Positions 53,304 through 61,936 of a DNA stretch of 64,000 nt are shown here, piece by piece. This stretch comes from Roseihalotalea indica (GTDB taxonomy: Bacteria; Bacteroidota; Bacteroidia; Cytophagales; Cyclobacteriaceae): contig NZ_JAINFL010000002.1 in NCBI RefSeq assembly GCF_022458895.1, forward strand, positions 558,001-622,000, read 5' to 3'. The translations under genes and the position numbers were made by a program. The notes under the pieces are model-generated. The model saw nothing but the letters and a program-made list of their open reading frames with translations. It was not told the DNA's origin and ran no database searches. Every line of letters starts with the position of its first letter. The first letter of the stretch is position 1.

Positions 53304-55097
53304 ATGAACGAGCTATTTAAAAATAAAAAAATCCTCCTCACCATGCTCATAACCCTGGTAATTGGAGGCCTGATGGGATGGTTCGTAAAACCTTCTCATC
53401 AAGAGAATGAACCTTCCGATCTTCAACGTGCTGATCATCAACATGAATCTGCAGAAGAAGTCTGGACCTGCTCTATGCACCCACAGATCAGGCAATCTGA
53501 ACCGGGTCAATGTCCCATTTGCGGCATGGATCTGATCCTGGCTTCGTCCAACAGTTCAAGTGCTGCCAATGATCCGATGGTGCATGAAATGACACCGGAA
53601 GCCGTGGCTATGGCTAATATCCACACTTCCCGTGTAACGGGTGTCTCTCCGGAAGGTGAGATCTTCCTTACCGGAAAAGTGAAAGCCGATGAACGGCAAC
53701 TTGCTTCCATAACAGCCAAATTTCCGGGCCGAATTGAGCAATTGTATGTCAATTTCACCGGAGAGACCATACAAAAGGGAGAAAAACTGGCTACTATATA
53801 TTCACCCGAACTGGTAACGGCACAAAAAGAACTGTTGGAAGCGGTTTCTTCCAAAGAAATCTATCCTGAGCTTTATGCAGCTGCCATAGAAAAGCTCAGG
53901 TTGTGGAAACTCACGGAAAGGCAGATCGAGCAGATTGAAGAGAGCGGCAAAGTAAAAGACCAGTTTGATGTATTAGCCGACAAAGGAGGTATTGTAACAC
54001 AGCGCAATATTGCCGTAGGCGACTACGTGCGCACCGGTTCTGTTCTTTTTGATGTAGTGGACTTGAGCAGGGTGTGGATCATGATCGATGCCTATGAAAC
54101 CGATCTTCCTTTTGTAGAAGTAGGTGGTGAAGTAGCTTTTACAGCAGCCGGTATTCCGGGTCAAATCTTTACTGCCCGGGTCACTTACATTGATCCTGTG
54201 ATTAATTCCGACACCCGAACTGCCTCTGTAAGAGCGGAAGCTACGAATAAAAATGGAGCACTGAAACCCGAAATGTTCGTCAACGCACATATCCAAACCT
54301 CACTTCGTGATGAGCAGTCATCACTGGCCGTTCCCCGTACCGCTGTGCTGTGGTCGGGCAAACGCTCTATTGTATATGTAAAAGTACCTGATGCTGAATT
54401 TCCTGCCTACGAAATGCGGGAGATCACCATTGGCCCCCGCATGGGGGAAATGTACCTGGTGGAAGCCGGACTTGAACCGGGCGAAGAGATCGTGACCAAC
54501 GGAGTGTTTGCCGTTGACGCAGCTGCGCAGCTTTCCGGTAATTACAGTATGCTCATGCGTCCGGAATCCAAAACAATGGAAGTGCCACAGGATTTTCGGG
54601 AGCAAATCACGGCCGTAGCAGAAGCTTACTTTGAGGTAAAAAATGCTTTAGTCGAAGATGATGCACCCGCCGTCAAATCTGTTACCGGTAAAATGGAAGC
54701 TGCGCTTAACACAGTAGAAATGCAAAACCTCCAAGGGCAGGTTCATGACCACTGGATGGCGCTGAAAGAACAACTGGAAAAGGCTATCGCTAGGATGCGG
54801 CAGGCAGAAAACCTGGAAGTGCTACGGGAACACTTTGCCATGCTTTCCGAGAACATGCTGGAAGTGACAGAGTCATTCGGGTTGGAAAAAGATAGGGCAT
54901 ACAAAGCTTTTTGCCCCATGGCCTTTGACAACAAAGGCGCTTTCTGGCTCAGCGAAACCGAAGGCATCAGCAACCCTTATTTCGGGCAAGCCATGCTTAG
55001 CTGCGGAGAAGTACAGGAAACGTACAGAAAGGGTCAACGGGTCTTCGAAAAAGGTGGTCCGGCTAATCAGCAGTCGGCCAGCGGGCACAACCATTAG
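53304..55097 (+). CDS. cusB: CusB-like adaptor with metal-binding and DUF3347 domains
   Basis: A 597-residue membrane fusion protein. After an N-terminal anchor (LLTMLITLVIGGLMGWFV) comes a heavy-metal-binding motif (WTCSMHPQIRQSEPGQCPIC then GMDL, about residues 53-75). A core adaptor with barrel-sandwich and hairpin follows (about 110-420). The C-terminal third (about 440-590) is a DUF3347 module: CPMAFDNKGAFWLSE and NPYFGQAMLSCGEV. The free DUF3347 protein at 55245 repeats this module. Its role is to deliver periplasmic copper to CusA. Confidence 0.94.
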   Translation: MNELFKNKKILLTMLITLVIGGLMGWFVKPSHQENEPSDLQRADHQHESAEEVWTCSMHPQIRQSEPGQCPICGMDLILASSNSSSAANDPMVHEMTPEAVAMANIHTSRVTGVSPEGEIFLTGKVKADERQLASITAKFPGRIEQLYVNFTGETIQKGEKLATIYSPELVTAQKELLEAVSSKEIYPELYAAAIEKLRLWKLTERQIEQIEESGKVKDQFDVLADKGGIVTQRNIAVGDYVRTGSVLFDVVDLSRVWIMIDAYETDLPFVEVGGEVAFTAAGIPGQIFTARVTYIDPVINSDTRTASVRAEATNKNGALKPEMFVNAHIQTSLRDEQSSLAVPRTAVLWSGKRSIVYVKVPDAEFPAYEMREITIGPRMGEMYLVEAGLEPGEEIVTNGVFAVDAAAQLSGNYSMLMRPESKTMEVPQDFREQITAVAEAYFEVKNALVEDDAPAVKSVTGKMEAALNTVEMQNLQGQVHDHWMALKEQLEKAIARMRQAENLEVLREHFAMLSENMLEVTESFGLEKDRAYKAFCPMAFDNKGAFWLSETEGISNPYFGQAMLSCGEVQETYRKGQRVFEKGGPANQQSASGHNH

Positions 55098-55101
55098 TGC
55101 T

Positions 55102-55233
55102 ATGAAAGAATGTTGCAAAACCGGGGACGAACGTTCCCCATCTCGAGCGAGGAAGGTGGTTCGATGGATCCTATGGGTCATCGTATCGGCCATCGTACTC
55201 ACTTTATTGATTAGTCAAATCTTAAACCTTTAA
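55102..55233 (+). CDS. Tiny MKECC membrane protein, copy 2
   Basis: A 43-residue protein: MKECCKTGDERSPSRARK, then one membrane helix (WILWVIVSAIVLTLLISQIL). It starts 4 bases after the cusB stop and 11 bases precede the DUF3347 gene. The longer frame starting at 54925 overlaps cusB and is not used. It shares MKECC, a basic stretch and a single helix with the copy at 36502-36657. Probably a small inner-membrane metal-transfer partner; no named family is recognised. Confidence 0.72.
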   Translation: MKECCKTGDERSPSRARKVVRWILWVIVSAIVLTLLISQILNL

Positions 55234-55244
55234 ATAAAGAAAAC

Positions 55245-55814
55245 ATGAAAAAGCAATTCGTCAGTGTAGCCTTTGGTCTAAGCATCATCGCCTTTGGGGT
55301 ACAAGCTCAGAACCATCATCAGATGGATCATAAGGACCATGCGGAAATGACCATGTCGTACGATGCGCCGAAGGAATTTCAGCAGCAACTGGCCGGGGTG
55401 TACCAGGCCAACCTGGATCTGAAAGAAGCCTTCGTCGCCTCGGAAACCAGCCAGGTAAAAGAAGCCGTATCATCGGTGCAGAACGCTTTATCCGAAGTAG
55501 ATATGTCATTGCTCCAAGAGAAGGCCCACATGGCCTGGATGGATCAGCTAAAAACGCTGAACAGCAGTTTGACCGCTATTAGCGGGGCGGGTACTATTGA
55601 TACGCAACGGCAAAGCTTTGCGGAATTTAGCCAGGCCCTGTATCAAAGCGTGAAGTCATTCGGTATCGGGGGAGAAGAAGCCTTTTACCAGTATTGCCCT
55701 ATGGCCAATAACAATCAGGGAGCCTACTGGCTGAGCGATAGTAAAGAAATTCGTAATCCGTACTTCGGCGACAAGATGCTGAGCTGTGGTTCAGTAAAGG
55801 AAGAAATCAACTAA
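55245..55814 (+). CDS. Exported DUF3347 protein
   Basis: A 189-residue exported protein with a signal peptide (FVSVAFGLSIIAFGVQAQN) and a His/Met-rich N-terminus (HHQMDHKDHAEMTM). The DUF3347 body is helical, ending with the conserved YQYCPMANNNQGAYWLSDS and NPYFGDKMLSCGSV, which match the C-terminal third of CusB. The two conserved cysteines and nearby Met residues may bind copper. A soluble copy of the module could load or unload the pump. Confidence 0.9.
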   Translation: MKKQFVSVAFGLSIIAFGVQAQNHHQMDHKDHAEMTMSYDAPKEFQQQLAGVYQANLDLKEAFVASETSQVKEAVSSVQNALSEVDMSLLQEKAHMAWMDQLKTLNSSLTAISGAGTIDTQRQSFAEFSQALYQSVKSFGIGGEEAFYQYCPMANNNQGAYWLSDSKEIRNPYFGDKMLSCGSVKEEIN

Positions 55815-55877
55815 ACCAACTTGTATTCAGAGGCTGGGATAAGGAATCCTAGTCTCTGGTACATAAATCCTGTTACT

Positions 55878-56324
55878 ATGAAAAAGAAGAAAAAAGGGAA
55901 GGTGATCGGAAAGATCACCACCATCGTAGCCATTACTGCGTTTGTCGCCTCCTTTATTGGGTTTACCTATGTAAACCTGAGCCTTTCCAACGAAACCTCC
56001 ACCGCTCAGGCTTCCGAGACGCGGCAAATCGCCTCATCAGTGGAGGGTATCCAACCCGAACTGGTGTGTATGGTCAATGACGCCTATATGGGGAAAAAGC
56101 AAATTCCTGTACCGGTGGGCGAGCGTACCTATTACGGATGCTGCCAAATGTGCGTGGGCAAATTGCAGGGTGAGGTGAACTTTAGAACCGCTAAAGACCC
56201 AGCGACGGGCGAAACAGTAGATAAATCACAGGCATTTATTGCTTTACAACCTGGAAGTGATAGTGAAGTATTATATTTTAAAACCGAGGCTAATTTTCAT
56301 CAATACAGGCAAGCCCGAAAATGA
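55878..56324 (+). CDS. TRASH-like membrane-anchored metal protein
   Basis: About 148 residues from the ATG at 55878 (MKKKKKGKVIGKITT). It has one anchor helix (IVAITAFVASFIGFTYV), then a metal site: LVCMVNDAYMGKKQIPVPVG and YYGCCQMCVGKL (C64, C88, C89, C92, with Met65 and Met71). This resembles a TRASH or MlpB-like copper motif. Its stop overlaps the PepSY gene start (ATGA). The earlier in-frame start at 55821 adds an uncharged leader and is less likely. Confidence 0.75.
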   Translation: MKKKKKGKVIGKITTIVAITAFVASFIGFTYVNLSLSNETSTAQASETRQIASSVEGIQPELVCMVNDAYMGKKQIPVPVGERTYYGCCQMCVGKLQGEVNFRTAKDPATGETVDKSQAFIALQPGSDSEVLYFKTEANFHQYRQARK

Positions 56325-57106
56325 AGAAAAGCAGTCGTTACTATATCCGCAAATCCCATCGATATTTAGGGCTATTTATTGGTATCCAATTCTTGTTTTG
56401 GACGCTCGGAGGACTATACTTTAGTTGGAGCTCTTTGGATCAGATTCATGGTGACCACTTGACACGTTCAAGCAAAGCATTGCCTTTGACCAGCCCTATG
56501 GCGTCGCCTCAGTTGGCTATTGAGCAGCTAAAGAAAACGCAAAGGTTTGATTCTCTTTACTCGCTGCAACTCATTCAGATCCTGGATACGCCAGTATACC
56601 AAATTCAATATTATACCTTAGTGAATCAGGAGTCGGTGGTTAAAACTGCGCTGGCTTCATCTGCTACCGGCACCATACGACCACCACTTTCCCGACAGGA
56701 AGCGGTGACGGTAGCCAGGAACCATTTTTCAGTACCTTCCCGGGTAGATACGGTTGAGTATTTAACGACTGCTATGACGAACACTCATCATGAGTACCGG
56801 AGTAAACCATTACCAGCTTGGGCCGTCCATTTCGAGCACCCTTCTGAGGCTACGGTGTATGTAGCGGCAGAACTAGGTACATTTCAAAGTATCCGCCATC
56901 TTTCGTGGCGTGTCTTTGACTTTCTCTGGATGATGCATACAATGGATTATGCTAGTCGAGACAACTTTAATAATGGGTTGCTGCGCGGCTTTGCTATTTT
57001 AGGACTACTAACCATCCTGTCAGGTTTTATACTTTATTTCATCTCTTCACCATCGATCAGAAAGCTCAGGAAGAAGCGACGGGTGAAAAAAACCATCCCG
57101 CTATGA
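56321..57106 (+). CDS. PepSY-associated membrane protein
   Basis: A 261-residue protein with an N-terminal membrane helix (YLGLFIGIQFLFWTLGGLYF), a periplasmic PepSY-like middle (QEAVTVARNHFSVPSRVDTV and AWAVHFEHPSEATVYVAAEL) and C-terminal helices (LRGFAILGLLTILSGFILYF). Related proteins occur with iron reductases and copper genes. It overlaps both neighbours by 4 bases: the TRASH-like gene before it and an HMA-AraC gene after it, so all three are translated in coupled fashion. Function unknown; electron transfer or periplasmic assembly are possible. Confidence 0.8.
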   Translation: MKKSSRYYIRKSHRYLGLFIGIQFLFWTLGGLYFSWSSLDQIHGDHLTRSSKALPLTSPMASPQLAIEQLKKTQRFDSLYSLQLIQILDTPVYQIQYYTLVNQESVVKTALASSATGTIRPPLSRQEAVTVARNHFSVPSRVDTVEYLTTAMTNTHHEYRSKPLPAWAVHFEHPSEATVYVAAELGTFQSIRHLSWRVFDFLWMMHTMDYASRDNFNNGLLRGFAILGLLTILSGFILYFISSPSIRKLRKKRRVKKTIPL

Positions 57107-57687
57107 AAATATTAAAACTACATATTAAAGACATGATTTGTCCCCGTTGTGAAACGGTGATCCAACTGGAAATGAACAAGCTAAAGGCTAATGTGGTATC
57201 CATTAAACCGGGGTATGCCATAGTAGAAGTACCTGTGTCGGTGAATCTGGAGCTCATTGCCGAAAAGCTGCGGCATCATGGATTTGAGTTGTTGAGAGAT
57301 CCCGAGTTGGTGTTGGTAGAGCAGGTCAAAACTACTATTCGGGACTATCTGTACCACCAGGAAAAATTTACCGTAGAGAGAAGAAAGCCATTAACCCTTT
57401 CGGAATACTTGATGCAGTCTATCGGCAGAAGCTATTCTCATCTGAGTAAGCTGTTCTCCAAACACGAAGGAAAAACCCTAGAACGCTATTACATTCACCT
57501 CCGCATAGAGCGGGTCAAAGAACTGATTGACTACGGCGAACTGAATGTGGGTGAAATCGCCCATAAACTCGGCTATAGCAGCGGACATTATCTGTCAGCT
57601 CAGTTTAAAAAAGAGACCGGCATGTCAGTCTCGGAGTACCGGAAACAAGCCGAACAGATCGGGAGGAAGTACTTCAATGAACTGTAA
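57103..57687 (+). CDS. HMA-AraC transcriptional regulator, fourth copy
   Basis: A 194-residue regulator with an HMA domain (DMICPRC, C13 and C16) and an AraC DNA-binding domain (RYYIHLRIERVKELIDYGEL, VGEIAHKLGYSSGHYLSAQF, KKETGMSVSEYRKQ). Among the four it is closest to the first two domains of the three-part protein at 36692 (shared CPRC, SKLFSKHEG and YYIH). It overlaps the PepSY gene by 4 bases and precedes the multicopper oxidase gene, the likely target. That oxidase promoter does not carry a clear copy of the TRTAAA direct repeat, so this subgroup may bind another site. Confidence 0.9.
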   Translation: MKILKLHIKDMICPRCETVIQLEMNKLKANVVSIKPGYAIVEVPVSVNLELIAEKLRHHGFELLRDPELVLVEQVKTTIRDYLYHQEKFTVERRKPLTLSEYLMQSIGRSYSHLSKLFSKHEGKTLERYYIHLRIERVKELIDYGELNVGEIAHKLGYSSGHYLSAQFKKETGMSVSEYRKQAEQIGRKYFNEL

Positions 57688-57826
57688 TGGAATTTAACAT
57701 AACTTATCCAGGATTTCGCACATCTTTCCTAGTTTTCGCTAGAACAAAAAAAACTGGGAAAGTGTCATTTAAACAAGCGAGGTGTTACTTTCAAAAAGTA
57801 CCATCTTACACTATATAAATACATAT

Positions 57827-60235
57827 ATGAAGACATTTACTTTTTTAGCTATTCTTTTTAGTATTCCTTGCCTGATCTTTGCCCAGGATACCACCGAATA
57901 CACGCTGACCATTGATCAGGAAGTGGTGAGCATTGCCGGTAAGAAAAGCAAAGGAATGACCATCAACGGGAATATCCCCGGCCCCACTCTCCGATTCACC
58001 GAAGGTGAGTATGCCGTGATCTACGTGAAAAATGACATGGATGTAGAGACATCCGTGCACTGGCATGGATTGCTTCTGCCCAATTTTTACGACGGCGTCC
58101 CCTATCTAACTACTCCGCCTATAGAGCCGGGAGAAACGCAGAAGTATGAGTTCCCTTTGAAACAAGCCGGCACCTATTGGTATCATTCTCATACCGCTTT
58201 ACAGGAGCAATCCGGGGTATTCGGTTCTATTGTCATTGAACCGATGGAAAAGACCCATGCATATGACGACGAACTAGTGCTGGTCTTGTCAGACTGGACA
58301 TTTGAAAAGCCAAAACATGTTTTGAAAACCCTAAAAAGAGGGTTAGAGATTTACGATATACAGAAAGGGACCTCGGTTCCCCTAAACAGGGTTATTGCTC
58401 GGGGGGCCCTGGGAGCGCAGCTTAACTTCTGGGGGCAGCGCATGGAAGGAGCTGATATTGCCGATATCTATTACCCGGCATTCCTTACCAATGGAAAGCC
58501 CAGTCAGGAGTATCTTGAATTTGAACCTGGAAAGAAAGTGCGATTGCGCTTTATCAATGCAGCCGCTTCCAGCCAGTTCTGGATAACCTTCGGAGGGGAT
58601 GATCCTATGCTGGTTGCTGCAGACGGGTTGGATGTCGTACCGGTACCGAGAAACAAGACATTTATTGCCGTAGCCGAAACCTACGATTTTATCGTGACCA
58701 TTCCTCAGAGCGGTAAAATGGAAGTTAGGGCAACGGCCCAGGATGGCTCCGGCCAAACCATGGCCTTTCTGGGAAAAGGATCGGTGGTGAGCGCACCGGA
58801 TGTGCCCAGGCCCGATAAGATTGCGATGATGCAACAGATGGCCGGCATGAAGATGAAAATGGGAGCGCCCGCGATGAAGGCGAATCCCAAAAAATCCGAA
58901 CCCTACGCGATGATGGATAAGTGGGGTATGCAGATGGAGGGAAGCATGGATATGAGCGATATGAAAAATATGAATGATACCATGTCCGGCCATCCGATGA
59001 AAGATCAGCCGATGCCTGAGGATTCTATGGCGCAGCAAGAGATGGATCATGCTCGTATGGACCACAGCATGAATCATCCGAAGAATGCTGAGATGACCGA
59101 TAAAAAAGGTATGGACATGAAAATGGATTCCGCATCTTCTAAGTCAATGCATCATTCCGATATGTCCGCTATGAAGATGTCCGGCATGGATATGTCCGAC
59201 ATGGATATGTTTTCCGAGTACAATTACAACTACTTAAAATCTCCGGAAAAGACCGTGTTCGCCGAAGACCGGCCGGTTAGAGAAATCCTGCTGAACCTGA
59301 CCGGCAACATGGTGCGCTACATCTGGAGCATGAACGGTATCCCTATTTCGGAGACTGATAAAATCAAAATCAACCAAGGTGAGGTGACGCGGGTTACCTT
59401 AAACAACCTAACCATGATGCATCATCCGATGCACTTGCACGGTCATTTTTTTAGAGTAATTAATGAGAATGGGGAGTACTCTCCCCTGAAGCATACGGTG
59501 AACGTGGCACCCATGCAAAAAGTCACCATTGAGTTTGACGCCAATGAGTACGGTGACTGGTTCTTTCACTGCCATATTCTCTACCATATGAATGCCGGGA
59601 TGGCCCGGATCTTCAGCTACGGTACCCCGAGAGATGAGCGGCTGAAGGACGCTCCAGTATCAGCTCTGACTAGCGAAAGCAACCATTATTTTACCTGGGG
59701 GTTAGTGGATGTTGCCTCTCATATGGCAGGTTTAAACGTGGTATCGTCTAATATCAGGAATCAGTTTACCTTGCGGGCCGAATACGGATGGAACAAAGTG
59801 ATGGAAGCCGAATTGACCTACGGGAGGTTTATCTACGATTATCTGAGTGTATTTGGTGGGGTAAACATAGAAAATGAGACTCCTGATCATCTGGATAAAG
59901 TGGAAACAACCGCCATAGTGGGTATCCGCTACCTTACTCCATATCTGTTTAACCTGGATGCCCGGGTAGATAGCAAGTTGCGTCCGCAACTGCGGCTGGA
60001 AAGAGAAGTGCTGATCTTTCCCCGAACCTTTTTGTTTGGTGAGTATGAGTACCAACTTGATTTCGGCCTCTTGGATGAACCGCTCGAAGAAGGGGCGAAC
60101 AGGGAAGACGGAAGCGTAAGTCAGGAAATCACCTGGAATGTGGGACTTGAATATCTCATATCCAAAAACTTTTCCCTGATGGGAAGCTATGATAACCGCT
60201 TCGGTGCCGGAGGAGGGCTTACGGTTCGATTCTAA
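57827..60235 (+). CDS. Multicopper oxidase fused to a CopB-like barrel
   Basis: An 802-residue CopA/PcoA-type multicopper oxidase joined to a PcoB/CopB-like outer-membrane barrel. Signal peptide MKTFTFLAILFSIPCLIFAQ from the ATG at 57827. Copper ligands: HWHGLLLP (about 77), YWYHSHTALQEQSG (about 116), HHPMHLHGHFF (about 531) and FFHCHILYHMNAGM (about 579, type 1 Cys). Between domains lies a segment of about 135 residues (330-465) very rich in Met, Asp, His and Lys. After residue 620 the sequence becomes barrel-like (LRAEYGWNKVMEAELTYGRF and GLEYLISKNFSLMGSYDNRF). It oxidises periplasmic Cu(I). Confidence 0.93.
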   Translation: MKTFTFLAILFSIPCLIFAQDTTEYTLTIDQEVVSIAGKKSKGMTINGNIPGPTLRFTEGEYAVIYVKNDMDVETSVHWHGLLLPNFYDGVPYLTTPPIEPGETQKYEFPLKQAGTYWYHSHTALQEQSGVFGSIVIEPMEKTHAYDDELVLVLSDWTFEKPKHVLKTLKRGLEIYDIQKGTSVPLNRVIARGALGAQLNFWGQRMEGADIADIYYPAFLTNGKPSQEYLEFEPGKKVRLRFINAAASSQFWITFGGDDPMLVAADGLDVVPVPRNKTFIAVAETYDFIVTIPQSGKMEVRATAQDGSGQTMAFLGKGSVVSAPDVPRPDKIAMMQQMAGMKMKMGAPAMKANPKKSEPYAMMDKWGMQMEGSMDMSDMKNMNDTMSGHPMKDQPMPEDSMAQQEMDHARMDHSMNHPKNAEMTDKKGMDMKMDSASSKSMHHSDMSAMKMSGMDMSDMDMFSEYNYNYLKSPEKTVFAEDRPVREILLNLTGNMVRYIWSMNGIPISETDKIKINQGEVTRVTLNNLTMMHHPMHLHGHFFRVINENGEYSPLKHTVNVAPMQKVTIEFDANEYGDWFFHCHILYHMNAGMARIFSYGTPRDERLKDAPVSALTSESNHYFTWGLVDVASHMAGLNVVSSNIRNQFTLRAEYGWNKVMEAELTYGRFIYDYLSVFGGVNIENETPDHLDKVETTAIVGIRYLTPYLFNLDARVDSKLRPQLRLEREVLIFPRTFLFGEYEYQLDFGLLDEPLEEGANREDGSVSQEITWNVGLEYLISKNFSLMGSYDNRFGAGGGLTVRF

Positions 60236-60249
60236 CAAAGCTGATTACA

Positions 60250-60897
60250 ATGAATAAAAACAAAATAATGATTCACAACTTACAAATTACCCAAGTTAAA
60301 GTTTTGTGGTTGGTACTGTTTCTGGCCTTGGCTCAAACAGTAAGTTTCGCCCACGAAGGAGAGCAAACAGAAAAAAGTGATTCAGCTAGTCATCAGGCAT
60401 CTGCGTATCAGTCGTCGGGTGATGTTCAGGCTGAATTTAGTGATTTTCCTAACTTACACCCATTGGTAGTGCATATCCCGATTGTAATGTTACCCCTGGC
60501 GGTAGTATTACAATTGATAGGCTTCTTTGTATTCTCAAGACCTATTAGCTGGATTGTTTTAGGGATTTTGGTTTTGGGGTTTCTAGGCGCTTATGCTGCC
60601 AATAACTGGACCCACCCCCATGTGACTGAACTACCTGATCGAGTACAGGAAGTATACAATCGTCATGACACCTACGCCGCCTGGACCCTTTGGTTGAGTG
60701 GTATTGCTGCGGTACTGAAGATAGCAAGCCACTTCCTGTTGAAAAGTGTACGATGGGCCGAAGGGGTTATTGCTATTGTTTTATTAGCATGCACCTATAC
60801 CGTGAGTGTTGCCGGACATTACGGTTCGCAGTTAGTTCATGTTGAAGGAGTAGGACCCCAAGGCAATTATCTGGAAACAGAAGCGCATAGCCATTAG
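60250..60897 (+). CDS. DUF2231-like membrane protein
   Basis: A 215-residue protein with a signal-like first helix (VLWLVLFLALAQTVSFA) and three to four further membrane helices. The conserved NLHPLVVHIPIVMLPLAV segment is typical of DUF2231; a second His-containing motif is AGHYGSQLVHVEG. The His residues may bind haem or metal. It follows the oxidase gene by 14 bases and is likely in the same transcript. Confidence 0.85.
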   Translation: MNKNKIMIHNLQITQVKVLWLVLFLALAQTVSFAHEGEQTEKSDSASHQASAYQSSGDVQAEFSDFPNLHPLVVHIPIVMLPLAVVLQLIGFFVFSRPISWIVLGILVLGFLGAYAANNWTHPHVTELPDRVQEVYNRHDTYAAWTLWLSGIAAVLKIASHFLLKSVRWAEGVIAIVLLACTYTVSVAGHYGSQLVHVEGVGPQGNYLETEAHSH

Positions 60898-60928
60898 AGA
60901 TATTTAATACGTAACACCAATTTGCCCA

Positions 60929-61933
60929 ATGGAAAGTGTTGTTCTGCTTCTCGGCCTTTGTATCGTGAGTGCAGGTGGATATGATTTTTTTTACACAACC
61001 CTGTCGGGTAGCGGCGCAGCTTTTATCACCCGTACCATGCTGATCCTTTCCCATAAGATACAATTAGGTCTAAGCCGTATTTTTGGGCGAAAGGTATTTC
61101 AGTTAAGCGGAATGCTAGTGAATCTTGGCGTACTGAGCGTCTGGATATTGTTGATCTGGTTCGGCCTATTCCTGGTTTTTTCCTCTCAACCGGAAGATGT
61201 AGTTAATAGCGGTGGAAGAGCGGCTACGACCGTAGAGAGGCTTTATTTTACAGGATATGTGCTTTCTACCTTAGGGCTAGGCAACTTCAAACCAAGTAGC
61301 CCCTTTTTTGAGCTGCTCGTCAGCCTGTTTTCTTTTTTCGGATTTATCTTCTTTTCGGCCGCCATGACATACCTACTTTCCGTATCTTCAGCGGTTACGC
61401 ACAAGCGAGCCCTGGCACTATCAATCCGTAACTTAGGAGAAAATCCAGGCAAAGTTATCAAGAGCCTGCAAGAGTTGACTTTATCACAAAGTTACCAACA
61501 GATTGTTGCTTTACAGCAGATGATCGACCGGCATAATGTGAATCATCAGGCCTATCCGGTACTCCACTATTATAACAGCTCGGAAATAGCGAGTGCTCTA
61601 AGTATAAACCTGACGGTGCTGGATGAAGCGGTAAGCATGCTACTATACAGCCAGGATAAACCCCTCTACCATGAACTGCAATCCCTCAGAAGTTCCTTAG
61701 ATCAGTTCCTTCGCCATATTCAGGAAAAGTTCCGCCATGGTTCGAAGGTGGATTATCCGGATATCAGTTGGGAAAATTTAGACTTACCGCCTGGCTTACC
61801 TCCGTTTCATGGCAGCGAGGTTTCCGCACTATCGGAGCGCCGAAAGGTGCTAAGTGATTTACTAAAGAGTGAAGCATTGGGCTGGTCAGATGTATATCCA
61901 GCATCCGCCCTGAAAACAGTCAAGATGATGTAG
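60929..61933 (+). CDS. Potassium-channel-like membrane protein
   Basis: A 334-residue protein with several membrane helices (about residues 1-165) and one pore-like segment, RLYFTGYVLSTLGLGNFKPS, where TLGLGN stands in the selectivity-filter position (TVGYGD in standard channels). The second half (about 170-334) is cytoplasmic and helical, without a clear RCK domain. It may be an ion channel with changed selectivity. It follows the DUF2231-like gene by 31 bases. Confidence 0.75.
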   Translation: MESVVLLLGLCIVSAGGYDFFYTTLSGSGAAFITRTMLILSHKIQLGLSRIFGRKVFQLSGMLVNLGVLSVWILLIWFGLFLVFSSQPEDVVNSGGRAATTVERLYFTGYVLSTLGLGNFKPSSPFFELLVSLFSFFGFIFFSAAMTYLLSVSSAVTHKRALALSIRNLGENPGKVIKSLQELTLSQSYQQIVALQQMIDRHNVNHQAYPVLHYYNSSEIASALSINLTVLDEAVSMLLYSQDKPLYHELQSLRSSLDQFLRHIQEKFRHGSKVDYPDISWENLDLPPGLPPFHGSEVSALSERRKVLSDLLKSEALGWSDVYPASALKTVKMM

Positions 61934-61936
61934 ACT

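Noticed and set aside
54925..55233. 102-codon plus-strand frame that ends at the MKECC peptide stop
   Set aside because: The first 59 codons overlap cusB in another frame. Only the part from the ATG at 55102 is supported by similarity to the copy at 36502.
57688..57826. A copy of the HMA-AraC box upstream of the multicopper oxidase
   Set aside because: TATAAA occurs at 57814-57819 but no second half-site stands 21 bp away and the -7 spacing is not met.
58382..59077. Minus-strand ORF rich in His and Ile
   Set aside because: It mirrors the Met/Asp/His-rich segment of the multicopper oxidase and is not a real gene.
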